A stretch of DNA of 64,000 nucleotides from Methanospirillum stamsii (GTDB lineage Archaea > Halobacteriota > Methanomicrobia > Methanomicrobiales > Methanospirillaceae). The stretch is from NCBI RefSeq assembly GCF_046244385.1, contig NZ_CP176366.1, positions 2,046,001 through 2,110,000 of the forward strand. Reading direction: 5' to 3'. Both the position numbers and the translations under genes were made by a program. Every line of letters begins with the position of its first letter. Positions within the stretch are counted from its first letter, which is position 1. This document shows positions 11,017 through 20,505 of the stretch, one piece after another. The notes under the pieces are model-generated. The model was not told the origin of the DNA, searched no databases, and was given only the letters and a program-made list of their open reading frames with translations.

Positions 11017-11754
11017 ATGAATCAGAATATTAAGGATGATGAGGGTAAATCCCGGGATGAAATAATCCGGATGCTTGAGGGGCTGGCTCCTCCTGACCTT
11101 GCAGAACCATTTGATTCCGGACGCATTGGTCTTATTGTAGAAGGAAAACCAAAGATAACAAAAATATGCACCTGTCTTGATGTTACACCTGCAGTTGTAC
11201 AGGCTGCAATAAAAATGAAAGCCGATATTCTCATTGCCCATCATACTCCTATCTGGAATCCGCTTACGAGTATTGGAGGTAGTGATGCTCGGTTATTATC
11301 CAAAATTCTCAGCAATGAACTCAACATTTATGTGATGCATACGAACTGGGATCACGCCATCGGTGGAGTGAATGATATTCTTGCAGATATCCTGGGCCTT
11401 ACAGATACCGTCTCCATGAGCCTCGGGCTTGTCGGGTCAGTCACGAAAAATCTCAAAGAGATTGCAGAAATTTTACATGCACCACTTCGTGTCTGGGGAG
11501 ATATATCAAGTCTCAAACGCCTAGCCATTGCGGCCGGTTCTGGATTTGATATTGAAATAATAAAAGAAGCAGAAAAACTTGGTGCTGATGCATATTTATC
11601 TGCAGAATTACGGCATTCTGTCTACCGTTCTTCTCCTATTCCTCTCCTTGAGTCTACTCATTACGCCCTTGAATCTCCCTCAATGCGCGTTTTAGCTCAA
11701 AATAATGGATGGGACTACCTTGATGATCCTCCGATGCTTCATGAAATTTCATGA
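11017..11754 (+). CDS. Nif3-like dinuclear metal centre protein
   Basis: 245 residues of the Nif3/YbgI (GTP cyclohydrolase I type 2-like) family. Visible metal-binding motifs are ILIAHHTPIW near residue 75, the MHTNWDHAIGGVND block near residue 111 and the C-terminal LLESTHYALESPSM, which supply the His, Asp and Glu ligands of the dinuclear site. The length fits archaeal members. The physiological reaction of the family is unsettled. Its stop overlaps the start of the SWIM-domain gene by 4 bp (ATGA), so the two are translationally coupled. Confidence 0.88.
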   Translation: MNQNIKDDEGKSRDEIIRMLEGLAPPDLAEPFDSGRIGLIVEGKPKITKICTCLDVTPAVVQAAIKMKADILIAHHTPIWNPLTSIGGSDARLLSKILSNELNIYVMHTNWDHAIGGVNDILADILGLTDTVSMSLGLVGSVTKNLKEIAEILHAPLRVWGDISSLKRLAIAAGSGFDIEIIKEAEKLGADAYLSAELRHSVYRSSPIPLLESTHYALESPSMRVLAQNNGWDYLDDPPMLHEIS

Positions 11755-12086
11755 GAACTCCGATAGATTATCTGTTTGAAACAAATGTTCTTGATGAGCG
11801 AATGCGTAGAAGCATCTCCCGATATTACAAGAGCAGGGGTGAAAAGGCTCTTGAAATTGTTTTTCAGGATCGGGTAAAAAGATACCGTGATTTCTTTGTA
11901 GTGGTGGGTGATTCCGGAGAATATGTCGTAGAAGGGGATTATTGTTCTTGTGAGGATTTTCTCCGCCGGGGAAGTAATTGTGCACATATTCTGGCCGTTT
12001 TAATTGCCCGTGCCATTGGCAGATATGAATTGATTGATCTCTGGTATTATGAGGATCTTAAGGATGAGAGAATTAGACCCATATAG
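11751..12086 (+). CDS. SWIM zinc finger protein
   Basis: 111 residues. A SWIM-type zinc motif is visible in the second half: CSCEDFL followed by NCAHILAVLIA, giving the C-x-C...C-x-H ligand set. Small archaeal SWIM proteins are often associated with DNA or protein binding. It overlaps the Nif3-like gene by ATGA and ends 38 bp before alaS. The precise partner is unknown. Confidence 0.85.
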   Translation: MRTPIDYLFETNVLDERMRRSISRYYKSRGEKALEIVFQDRVKRYRDFFVVVGDSGEYVVEGDYCSCEDFLRRGSNCAHILAVLIARAIGRYELIDLWYYEDLKDERIRPI

Positions 12087-12124
12087 AATACAAGCAGATA
12101 GCTAAGGCATCACAGGCAATTGTC

Positions 12125-14875
12125 ATGATGGAAGATGAATATCAGCTTGAATATTTCAGGTCCGAAGGTCTGACCCGAAATATCTGTACTTCGTGTGGGA
12201 AAGCCTTCTGGACCCGTGATCCTGATCGGACAGTTTGCGGGGATGCTCCCTGTGAACCTTATCAGTTTATAGGAAAACCCATCTTCAGGCCACATACTGT
12301 TGATGAGATGCGTGAATCTTATCTCTCTTTTTTTGAAAAACAGGGGCATACCCGGATAGACCGGTACCCGGTTGCAGCACGGTGGCGTGATGATATCTAT
12401 CTGACAATTGCATCGATTGCGGATTTTCAGCCATTTGTAACCAGTGGTGTTGTTCCACCGCCTGCAAACCCTCTCACTATCTCACAGCCCTGTATCAGGC
12501 TTAATGATCTGGATTCAGTTGGTAGATCTGGTCGTCATCTGACCTGTTTTGAGATGATGGCTCATCACGCCTTCAACTCTGATGAGAAGGAGATATACTG
12601 GAAAGACAGGACTGTGGAACTTTGTGATCAACTTCTGACCTCACTTGGTGCAAACAAGGATATGGTGACCTATAAGGAACACCCGTGGATTGGAGGAGGA
12701 AATGCAGGTCCCAGTGTTGAAGTACTCATCGGTGGTCTTGAAGTTGCAACCCTGGTATTTATGAGTCTTGGGAAACAAAAAACCGAAAAACCTCCGATTA
12801 ATCTTGAAGGTACCCCTTATTACCCCATGACTCTTCGTATTGTTGATACCGGTTATGGTCTTGAGCGTTTAGTCTGGGCTTCACAAGGGTCACCAACCAT
12901 TTATGATGCAGTATTTCCTGAGATGGTCAGCCATGTCATGCAGGAAGCAGGTTTTGGCCATCGGCTGCATGATCCGGACTTTATTCATATTCTAGGTGAG
13001 AATGCAAAGTTTGCAGGTCTGATGGATATTTCAGGTCAGCGGATCTTTGAACTTCGGCAGAAAGTTGCGGATAAGATAGGCATTCCGGTAGATAAGCTGG
13101 AAAAGATGATCGCACCGGTTGAAAGTGTGTATGCAATCGTTGATCATACCCGGTGCCTTTCTTACATGCTTGGTGACTGTATTGTACCCTCCAATGCCAA
13201 GGATGGATATCTTGCACGGCTTGTCATCCGCCGGACACTCCGGATGATGCGGGAACTCAACCTGGAAGATGATAAACTGGCTTCCCTTATTGAACGTCAG
13301 ATGAGAATCATCGGTGTTTCCAGATTTGAGCAGGATATTGATATGGTCATGGAAATTGTCGGCCGTGAGATTGAGAAATACCAGACTACCATGGACCGGG
13401 GCGCCCGGACGGTAGAACGGCTTGCCCAGACCTACAAGAAGAAATGTGAAAAGATTCCTCTTGAAGAACTGGTTACTCTGTATGATTCCCATGGTATTCC
13501 TCCGGATATGGTTCGTGACCTTGCAACCGCTCAGGGTGCTGTTGTTGACCTTCCGGACGATTTCTATTCCCAGATTGCTGATATGCATTCGGAGTCAGAG
13601 CAGGTTCAGGAAAAGAATCCTCTGTTTGATTACCTTGACCGGCTTTCCCATCTTCCTGAGACGAAAAAGCTCTATTATGATCGTCCCGGATCCATGGAAT
13701 TTGAAGGAAAGGCTCTTGAAATATTTGATAATGAATACGTTGTCCTTGATCAGACCCTCTTTTATCCTGAAGGAGGAGGTCAGCCTGGTGATACCGGACT
13801 TTTCCTGACTCCAGATGGCCTCACCGTCAGGGTTTGTGATACCCTGAAACTTGGAGAAACCATTCTGCATAAGATAGCAGGAGGAGTAGTCCGGAAAGGT
13901 GATATGCTTCGCGGTATTCTTGACGAAGACCGCAGGTTATCACTGATGCGTCATCACACTGCAACTCACATCCTTCTTTTTGCGGCAAAAGAGGTGCTCG
14001 GTGCACATATCCATCAGGCCGGTGCACAGAAGGGTGAATTTAGTTCCCGAATAGATATCCGGCATTATAAGCACATCACCACTGATGAACTAAAAAAGAT
14101 AGAGGTTGTTGCAAACCGGCTGGTAATGGCAAATACTGCAACTTCAATCGGGTGGGAAGATCGGACAGATGCAGAGCAAAAATACGGGTTCTGTCTATAT
14201 CAGGGAGGTGTGCCTCCCGGATCAAGTATCCGCGTTGTGAAGGTTGCAGGTGATATTGAAGCATGTGCCGGTACTCATTGTGCGTATACCGGAGATGTCG
14301 GGACGATTACTATCATCCGGGTTGAACATGTCCAGGACGGTGTGGAACGACTGGAGTTTGCTGCGGGTCTTGCCGCAATCCAGTATAAACATCACCAGGA
14401 AGATATTCTGAACCAGTCCGCAGAGGCATTTTCTGTTCAGGTAGATGCACTTCCGGCAACTGCGAACCGGTTCTTTGATGAATGGAAGGATCAGAAAAAA
14501 GAGATTGAACGACTTTCTTCCCGGATATGCGAACTTGAAAGTAAAAACCTTGAAACCTATGAAATAAATGGAATATCTGTCCTTTTGAAACGAATTGATC
14601 TTCCAAATCCGGAACTGGTTAAGATTGCAACCAGGATTTCTGATAACGGTGGAATTGCGATTCTTTTAGCGGGAGGAGAAACCGCAAGAGCTGTAGTATC
14701 CTCCGGTACACCGAAGATTAAGGCCGGAGAACTCATCGCTGCTGTATGCAGTGTACTTGGCGGTAAAGGAGGAGGAAAACCAACACTGGCCCAGGGTGGA
14801 GGTCCGGATGTCTCCAGTATTGATGAGGCTCTTGCTGCTGGAGAAAATTTCATAAAAACTGCTCTTCATGCCTGA
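12125..14875 (+). CDS. alaS: Alanyl-tRNA synthetase (archaeal type)
   Basis: 916 residues. It has an archaeal N-terminal extension with a Cys cluster (CTSCGKAFW and CGDAPC, residues about 21-44), the class II aminoacylation core, the editing domain with HHTATHILL and CAGTHC metal ligands, and the C-terminal oligomerisation (C-Ala) region rich in Gly near residues 880-900 (GGKGGGKPTLAQGGG). It charges tRNA-Ala and hydrolyses mischarged Ser/Gly-tRNA-Ala. Two adjacent ATGs at 12125 and 12128 are both possible starts. The downstream winged-helix gene overlaps by 8 bp. Confidence 0.97.
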   Translation: MMEDEYQLEYFRSEGLTRNICTSCGKAFWTRDPDRTVCGDAPCEPYQFIGKPIFRPHTVDEMRESYLSFFEKQGHTRIDRYPVAARWRDDIYLTIASIADFQPFVTSGVVPPPANPLTISQPCIRLNDLDSVGRSGRHLTCFEMMAHHAFNSDEKEIYWKDRTVELCDQLLTSLGANKDMVTYKEHPWIGGGNAGPSVEVLIGGLEVATLVFMSLGKQKTEKPPINLEGTPYYPMTLRIVDTGYGLERLVWASQGSPTIYDAVFPEMVSHVMQEAGFGHRLHDPDFIHILGENAKFAGLMDISGQRIFELRQKVADKIGIPVDKLEKMIAPVESVYAIVDHTRCLSYMLGDCIVPSNAKDGYLARLVIRRTLRMMRELNLEDDKLASLIERQMRIIGVSRFEQDIDMVMEIVGREIEKYQTTMDRGARTVERLAQTYKKKCEKIPLEELVTLYDSHGIPPDMVRDLATAQGAVVDLPDDFYSQIADMHSESEQVQEKNPLFDYLDRLSHLPETKKLYYDRPGSMEFEGKALEIFDNEYVVLDQTLFYPEGGGQPGDTGLFLTPDGLTVRVCDTLKLGETILHKIAGGVVRKGDMLRGILDEDRRLSLMRHHTATHILLFAAKEVLGAHIHQAGAQKGEFSSRIDIRHYKHITTDELKKIEVVANRLVMANTATSIGWEDRTDAEQKYGFCLYQGGVPPGSSIRVVKVAGDIEACAGTHCAYTGDVGTITIIRVEHVQDGVERLEFAAGLAAIQYKHHQEDILNQSAEAFSVQVDALPATANRFFDEWKDQKKEIERLSSRICELESKNLETYEINGISVLLKRIDLPNPELVKIATRISDNGGIAILLAGGETARAVVSSGTPKIKAGELIAAVCSVLGGKGGGKPTLAQGGGPDVSSIDEALAAGENFIKTALHA

Positions 14876-15533
14876 AGAATCACCATTACCAGAACATCAG
14901 AATGTTCGCCTGCTCTCTCCTGATGACGAACAGGCACGGCTTATTGGAAAGGCCATTGCGAGTGAAACCGCAGGAAAAATTTTATCCTCGATGGCGGGAA
15001 GGGAAGTCACTGCAACGGTACTTTCTGATGAACTGGCTGTTCCTGTATCAACTATTATGTATCATCTTGACAATCTGGTGGCAGCAGGCCTGGTTGAAGT
15101 CAGTAGGACGAGGTACAGTGTAAAAGGCCGGGAAATGAAAGTCTACGGTCTGGTTGATCAGGTTCTTATCGTTTCATCCGGAAAGCAGGATCTAAAATCG
15201 GTTCTGGCAAGATGCATAACACTATCTTCCATACCTCTTGCAATTGCTTCTATCCTGGCATTTTTTGCCCTTAATCAGAATTTCGTGGCAAATGTATCAA
15301 CATTTGCCGAAAAGGGGGCGGGAGGCGCAGCAAAACTTCAGATGGATACGGCCTGTTATTCGTTAGAAGAAGTTATGGAAGTGGCACCAGCACCGGATGT
15401 AGCGGTACCCTCAGTTATCTATAACGCTTTGGAACCTACACTTCCATTTTTGGATATTGCTCTTGGAATAATAATCGGTGCTTTCCTGGTCATTTTTACC
15501 GGGTTATTCATTGATTATATCAAAAAAAGGTAA
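14868..15533 (+). CDS. Membrane-anchored winged-helix (ArsR-like) regulator
   Basis: 221 residues. The N-terminal half (about 25-105) is a winged helix-turn-helix of ArsR type (TATVLSDELAVPVSTIMYHLDNLVAAGLVEVSR). Two transmembrane segments follow: residues about 115-137 (LSSIPLAIASILAFFAL) and about 195-218 (LDIALGIIIGAFLVIFTGLFI), with a roughly 55-residue outside loop between them. This layout suggests a one-component regulator that senses something at the membrane. It overlaps alaS by 8 bp, so expression is coupled. Its target genes are unknown. Confidence 0.8.
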   Translation: MPEESPLPEHQNVRLLSPDDEQARLIGKAIASETAGKILSSMAGREVTATVLSDELAVPVSTIMYHLDNLVAAGLVEVSRTRYSVKGREMKVYGLVDQVLIVSSGKQDLKSVLARCITLSSIPLAIASILAFFALNQNFVANVSTFAEKGAGGAAKLQMDTACYSLEEVMEVAPAPDVAVPSVIYNALEPTLPFLDIALGIIIGAFLVIFTGLFIDYIKKR

Positions 15534-15570
15534 TTTCTATTAATATCCGGAAAAGAGGGATTTTAGATTC

Positions 15571-15590
15571 ATATCAGTATTTACTGATAT
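15571..15590. terminator. Inverted repeat across the glnA stop codon
   Basis: A perfect 9-bp inverted repeat (atatcagta / tactgatat with a 2-base loop) lies over the last codons of glnA, between glnA and the convergent winged-helix gene. It may act as a terminator in either direction; no strong T-run follows. Confidence 0.3.
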
Positions 15591-16905
15591 ATCTTTCAAC
15601 TTCCCATGGATGAACAGCAAGACGGAACGCATCGTTTTCTGCAATGGCAATTTTTGTAAGGTTTTCAACAATATGCGGACCTAATGCGTCACAGATTACC
15701 TTATCTTTTAAGAGTTCTTCATTTGCTTCGATAAGTGATCCGGGAAGCATCTCGATTCCACGGTTCTTTCTTTCTTCTTCACTCAAGTGGTAGATGTTTA
15801 CATCTGTTGGCGGTGGTGGAAGGATCTTGTTTTTGATTCCATCAAGTCCGGCTGCTATCATTGCCGCAAAGAGGAGATATGGATTACAGGTCGGGTCAGG
15901 GCTTCGAAGTTCTGCCCGGGTACTGTTACCACGAGCTGCCGGAACACGAATCATTGCAGAACGGTTTGCTGCACTCCAGGTAATGTATACCGGGGCTTCA
16001 TATCCGGGTACCAGACGTTTATATGAGTTAATGGTCGGATTTCCAAGTCGGGCAATTGCTTTTGCATGTTTTATGAGACCGCCAATATAATAGAGCATGG
16101 TCTCTGAAAGCTGGTTTTCTGCATTTGGATCGAAGAAAACATTCTTGCCATCTTTACTCAGTGAACCATGGGTATGCATACCGGAACCATTGATGAGTCC
16201 GATTGGTTTTGCCATGAATGTTGCATGCATTCCACTCTTTAATGCAAGTGTTTTCGTAGCAAATTTAAAGGTAATAACCTTATCTGCAACTGATAATGCA
16301 TCACCGTATTTAAAATCGATTTCATGCTGTGAATCTGCTACTTCATGGTGTGAAGCTTCAATTTCAAATCCCATATCGGTGAGGGCAAGGACAATATCCC
16401 GCCTCAGGTCTTCCGCCGTATCACTTGGTGCAAGATCGAAATATCCTCCATGATCGACGAATTCTGTAGTTGCCTCTCCCTTTTCATTAATTTTAAAGAC
16501 AAAAAATTCTAATTCAGGTCCTGTATTAAAGGTATACCCCAATTTTGCTGCTTCGTCGAGGTTTTTCCTTAAGACAGATCGCGGGTCGCCATCAAATGGT
16601 TTGTTTCCATATGTATATACATCACAAATAAACCGGGCAACTTTTGTCTCTTCAGATCTCCACGGAAGGATTTGATATGTGTCAATGTCTGGTTTTAGAA
16701 TCATATCTGATTCATCAATCCGGGCAAATCCTTCTATTGAAGAACCATCTATCCAAATCCCTTCTGTCAGGGCTTTCTCAACCTGAATAACTGGGATTGC
16801 TACATTTTTTGGAATGCCGAGGATATCATTGAACTGTAAGCGAATAAATTTTACATTGTCTGAATTTATCTGCCTCAGCATCTCGTCTACCTTTTGATCA
16901 GACAT
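15574..16905 (-). CDS. glnA: Glutamine synthetase, type I
   Basis: 443-residue type I glutamine synthetase that forms glutamine from glutamate, ammonium and ATP. Visible signatures are the N-terminal FNDILGIPKN block, DGSSIEGFARI, GPELEFFVF (metal site), GMHATFMAKP with GSGMHTHGSL (ATP site) and the NPTINSYKRLVPG block. It ends in ERYISKY. The gene is divergent from the glutamate synthase operon, with about 290 bp between the starts, consistent with joint control of ammonium assimilation. I saw no clear NrpR-type operator by eye. Confidence 0.96.
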   Translation of the reverse strand: MSDQKVDEMLRQINSDNVKFIRLQFNDILGIPKNVAIPVIQVEKALTEGIWIDGSSIEGFARIDESDMILKPDIDTYQILPWRSEETKVARFICDVYTYGNKPFDGDPRSVLRKNLDEAAKLGYTFNTGPELEFFVFKINEKGEATTEFVDHGGYFDLAPSDTAEDLRRDIVLALTDMGFEIEASHHEVADSQHEIDFKYGDALSVADKVITFKFATKTLALKSGMHATFMAKPIGLINGSGMHTHGSLSKDGKNVFFDPNAENQLSETMLYYIGGLIKHAKAIARLGNPTINSYKRLVPGYEAPVYITWSAANRSAMIRVPAARGNSTRAELRSPDPTCNPYLLFAAMIAAGLDGIKNKILPPPPTDVNIYHLSEEERKNRGIEMLPGSLIEANEELLKDKVICDALGPHIVENLTKIAIAENDAFRLAVHPWEVERYISKY

Positions 16906-17103
16906 CGAAATATGCTTCTACCTGCGTGCACTTAAAATTAACTCATGGTCCTATCAAAAATTTCTGAAAAAACCATTCCTGCTCAGGTCATTTATCTCAT
17001 ATTAATGTCGCTGAATGCTCTTTAAAATCTTATTTTAGTTGTATTTTTGAGATTTTGATCCTCCGTAAACAGGGGCGGCGGCATGCAAGAGCATAAATAC
17101 GCA

Positions 17104-17116
17104 CTACATATATAGA
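17104..17116 (+). promoter_or_regulatory. Putative TATA box for glutamate synthase operon
   Basis: The AT-rich element ctacatatatag lies about 85 bp before the first ATG of the glutamate synthase operon, in the 290-bp divergent region shared with glnA. Position and sequence fit an archaeal TATA box, implying a leader of about 60 nt. Confidence 0.4.
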
Positions 17117-17198
17117 TGTTATACGCAGTCAGCTTCCATCTTGAGTACTAGAAAATTTATTACCTGATGTTATCTGTCGATAGAGTGTATGTGATTAT

Positions 17199-18251
17199 AT
17201 GTGTGGAATAATTGGAGTAATAGATAAGCAGCGTGAATTCATGGACGGGTCTGCCCTCAGAGATTCCCTTTCGATAATGAATGAGCGTGGAAGCGGTGAA
17301 GGGGCTGGATATGCTGCATATGGAGTTTATCCGGATTATTCAGAGCTCTATGCAATCCATGTTTTTTATGATAATCTTGTAGAGCCAAAAACCCAGGTTG
17401 AAGACCTTCTTGAAACATGGGGTATGATAGAACATGATGAAGAAATTCCAACATGGGAGCAGAATGGGATTAGAAAGATCCATATTCCCTGGAGATATTT
17501 TTTCAGGCCGAAAACCAGGCTCATGCAACGAAGCAGAACCCCGGATGATGAGATTGTCAAGTACATTGTAATGGAGGTGAATAAATCGATCAAAGGGGCA
17601 CTGGTTTTTTCATCCGGAAAGAATCTCGGTGTTTTTAAAGCCTCCGGATGGCCGGAAGAAGTGGCGAATTTTTACCGGATAGAGAATTACGAAGGATATC
17701 TCTGGCTGGCTCACAACCGGTACCCGACAAATACTCCGGGTTGGTGGGGTGGAGCCCATCCGTTTAACCTGTTAAACTGGAGTGTGGTGCATAATGGGGA
17801 AATCACGTCATATGGAACAAACCGGAGGTACATTGAAAGTTTCGGGTATGACTGTTCGATGTATACTGATACTGAGGTTGTTGCATATCTGATGGATCTT
17901 CTTATTCGAAGACATGAGCTCACCCAGGAACTCGCAGTCAGGGCGTTAGCACCTCCATTCTGGGAAGAAATAGAACGAATGCCGGAAAAAGAGCAAAAAT
18001 TGACAAAAGCACTTCGCCTTACCTATGGCTCTGCAATGATGAACGGGCCATTTGCAATCGCAGTAGCTTCTCCGGATTCTATGGTGGGTTTTTCAGATCG
18101 CATCAAACTCAGACCGTTGGTTATTGGAGAACATGATAACCGGTTATATATCTCAAGTGAAGAAGCGGCAATCAGGACCATTGATTCCTCAATCACCAAT
18201 ATCTACATGCCGAGAGCAGGAGATCCAATAGTCGGGAGGACTATTGCATGA
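17199..18251 (+). CDS. Glutamate synthase, glutaminase (amidotransferase) subunit
   Basis: 350-residue class II glutamine amidotransferase corresponding to the N-terminal domain of large glutamate synthases. After Met removal Cys2 (MCGIIGV) is the nucleophile. The HNRYPTNTPGWWGGAHPF and VHNGEITSYG blocks bind glutamine and form the ammonia channel entrance. In archaea the glutamate synthase domains are separate genes, and here they follow in order. The stop overlaps the next gene by 4 bp (ATGA). Confidence 0.93.
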   Translation: MCGIIGVIDKQREFMDGSALRDSLSIMNERGSGEGAGYAAYGVYPDYSELYAIHVFYDNLVEPKTQVEDLLETWGMIEHDEEIPTWEQNGIRKIHIPWRYFFRPKTRLMQRSRTPDDEIVKYIVMEVNKSIKGALVFSSGKNLGVFKASGWPEEVANFYRIENYEGYLWLAHNRYPTNTPGWWGGAHPFNLLNWSVVHNGEITSYGTNRRYIESFGYDCSMYTDTEVVAYLMDLLIRRHELTQELAVRALAPPFWEEIERMPEKEQKLTKALRLTYGSAMMNGPFAIAVASPDSMVGFSDRIKLRPLVIGEHDNRLYISSEEAAIRTIDSSITNIYMPRAGDPIVGRTIA

Positions 18252-19759
18252 TAATAGGTTCCCGCCCGACCAAGTTTCAGGTAGCCATTGATAATGACCA
18301 GTGTATGCTCTGTGAACGATGTATTGAAAACTGTTCATATGGCGTATTCCGTCGTGATAATGAAAAAATTCTCATAAATTCCAGAAATTGCGTAGCATGT
18401 CACCGGTGTATCTCTCAGTGCCCACGAGATGCCATCATAATTAAAGAACGGCCATGTGACTATCGTTCTCACCCGGTCTGGACTGCCCAGGTGAAAGAAA
18501 ATATCTTTAAGCAGGCAGAAAGCGGCAAAATTCTGCTGGGAGGAATGGGAAATGCAGCACCATATCCAATTATCTTTGATCAACTGGTTCTTGATGCCTG
18601 CCAGATTACCAACCCCTCAATTGACCCGCTTCGGGAACCGATGGAACTTCGGACATACATTGGGAAAAAGCCAAAGAAACTGGAATTTGTAAAAAATGCA
18701 ACGGGGGATATGGACCTTGTTACAGAGATTGCACCAAATCTGAAGGTTGAAACCCCTATTATGATCGGGCATATGAGTTATGGTGCAATCTCATTGAACG
18801 CCCAGCTCTCCCTTGCACGTGCAGTTTCAGAAGTAGGTACCTTCATGGGGACTGGAGAAGGCGGTCTGCATAAAGCGCTCCATCCATATCAGAATAATAT
18901 GATTGTTCAGATTGCTTCTGGCAGGTTCGGGGTTGATGTAAATTATCTGGAACGGGGAGCAGCCATTGAAATAAAAATCGGTCAGGGGGCAAAACCCGGA
19001 ATCGGAGGGCACCTTCCCGGTGAAAAAGTTTGTACTGATGTTTCCTGTACCCGGATGATACCGGAGGGAAGTGATGCAATAAGCCCGGCTCCTCACCATG
19101 ATATTTACTCAATAGAGGATCTCAAACAACTTGTCTTAAGTTTAAAAGAAGCAACAGAATGGAATAAACCGGTATTTGTTAAAGTAGCCGCTGTTCACAA
19201 TGTTGCAGCAATTGCAGCTGGTATTGCACGTTCCGGAGCTGATGCGGTTGTGATTGACGGCTTTCGGGGAGGAACCGGAGCAGCCCCCACCATTTTCAGA
19301 GATCATGTGGGCATTCCGATTGAAACTGCAGTGGCTGCTGTGGATGCCAAACTTCGAAAACAGGGTATCAGAAATGAGGTTTCCATAATTGCCTCCGGAG
19401 GTATCAGACAGAGTGCAGACGTTGCAAAAGTTATCTGTCTTGGGGCCGATGCTGTGTATATCGGTACTGCAGCTCTCGTTGCTATGGGATGCAGAGTGTG
19501 TGGAACCTGCTATCGGGGCCTTTGTACATGGGGTATAGCGACCCAGAGACCTGATCTGGTTGCCCGTCTAAATCCGGACGAAGCATCTCAGAATGTGAAA
19601 AATCTCATCGATGCCTGGACACTGGAACTTGCTGAATTTATGGGAGCGGCTGGGATCAATAGTATTGAATCTCTGAGAGGGAATCGTGACAGACTTCGTG
19701 GATATATGCTTGATCAATCAATGCTGGATGTCCTGGATGTCAAAACAATTGGAGCCTGA
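18248..19759 (+). CDS. Glutamate synthase, FMN-binding synthase subunit with ferredoxin domain
   Basis: 503 residues. The first ~75 residues carry two 4Fe-4S motifs (CMLCERCIENC and CVACHRCISQC). The rest is the FMN-binding glutamate synthase barrel with MIGHMSYGAISLNAQ, GTGEGGLHKALHP, HLPGEKV, DGFRGGTGAAP and the 3Fe-4S-type motif CRVCGTCYRGLC. It condenses ammonia with 2-oxoglutarate and reduces the intermediate with electrons that enter via the Fe-S clusters. It is the second gene of a four-gene operon with overlapping or abutting reading frames. Confidence 0.95.
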   Translation: MIIGSRPTKFQVAIDNDQCMLCERCIENCSYGVFRRDNEKILINSRNCVACHRCISQCPRDAIIIKERPCDYRSHPVWTAQVKENIFKQAESGKILLGGMGNAAPYPIIFDQLVLDACQITNPSIDPLREPMELRTYIGKKPKKLEFVKNATGDMDLVTEIAPNLKVETPIMIGHMSYGAISLNAQLSLARAVSEVGTFMGTGEGGLHKALHPYQNNMIVQIASGRFGVDVNYLERGAAIEIKIGQGAKPGIGGHLPGEKVCTDVSCTRMIPEGSDAISPAPHHDIYSIEDLKQLVLSLKEATEWNKPVFVKVAAVHNVAAIAAGIARSGADAVVIDGFRGGTGAAPTIFRDHVGIPIETAVAAVDAKLRKQGIRNEVSIIASGGIRQSADVAKVICLGADAVYIGTAALVAMGCRVCGTCYRGLCTWGIATQRPDLVARLNPDEASQNVKNLIDAWTLELAEFMGAAGINSIESLRGNRDRLRGYMLDQSMLDVLDVKTIGA

Positions 19760-19760
19760 T

Positions 19761-20501
19761 ATGACTCAGATCACGATAAATGCAGAAGGTATGCATTACA
19801 CTCCCCTCAACAAACTTATCCGGCAGGCAGTTCGCGAAGGTGTTTCTGAAATAATCCTCGATAATGTCATGGGACAACGATTCATCTCTGATGGTCTTAT
19901 CGGAGATGTAAAAATTACCATAAATGGAATTCCCGGAGGTGATCTCGGGATGTTTATGAAAGGCCCGACTATTGAGGTCTTTGGCAATGCAGATCACGCT
20001 CTTGGAAATACGATGGATGATGGTACAATTATTATTCATGGATCAAGCGGGGATGCTACAGCACATAGTATGAGAGGGGGCACTGTTTTCATCCGGGATG
20101 ATATCGGATACCGGGGTGGAATCCATATGAAACAGTACGAGGACAAACGCCCGAATCTCATTATTGGTGGTTCAGCACGAGCATTCCTGGGAGAATATAT
20201 GGCCGGTGGCCTTGTCATCATGTTCAGACTCCATGATGATACCCCTTATGCGGAAATGGGGCTCGCAAGCGGGATTCATGGCGGAGAGATTTTTATTCGT
20301 GGAACTGTTGAAGAGTGGACTCTTGGAATTGGGAGTAGTGCCCGGGAAGCAACATCTGAAGACATGGAAAAAATTACTCCATACATCCTCGAATTTTCAA
20401 AACACTTCAACCTGGCCTCTTCATTTTTACTGAATAGTTCATATACCCGGATTGCACCGGTAAGTTCGCGGCCCTTTGCAGGAAAATACACCTGGGAGTA
20501 A
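19761..20501 (+). CDS. Glutamate synthase GXGXG (beta-helix) subunit
   Basis: 246 residues, starting one base after the upstream stop. The protein is the right-handed beta-helix GXGXG domain found at the C-terminus of large glutamate synthase subunits and in FwdC. Repeated turns are visible: GDLGMFMKGPTIEVFGNADHAL, MDDGTIIIHGSSGD and MRGGTVFIRDDIGYRGG. Its role is structural, linking the glutaminase and synthase centres. The frame runs open further upstream inside the previous gene, but the ATG at 19761 gives the expected N-terminus. Confidence 0.92.
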   Translation: MTQITINAEGMHYTPLNKLIRQAVREGVSEIILDNVMGQRFISDGLIGDVKITINGIPGGDLGMFMKGPTIEVFGNADHALGNTMDDGTIIIHGSSGDATAHSMRGGTVFIRDDIGYRGGIHMKQYEDKRPNLIIGGSARAFLGEYMAGGLVIMFRLHDDTPYAEMGLASGIHGGEIFIRGTVEEWTLGIGSSAREATSEDMEKITPYILEFSKHFNLASSFLLNSSYTRIAPVSSRPFAGKYTWE

Positions 20502-20505
20502 CAAT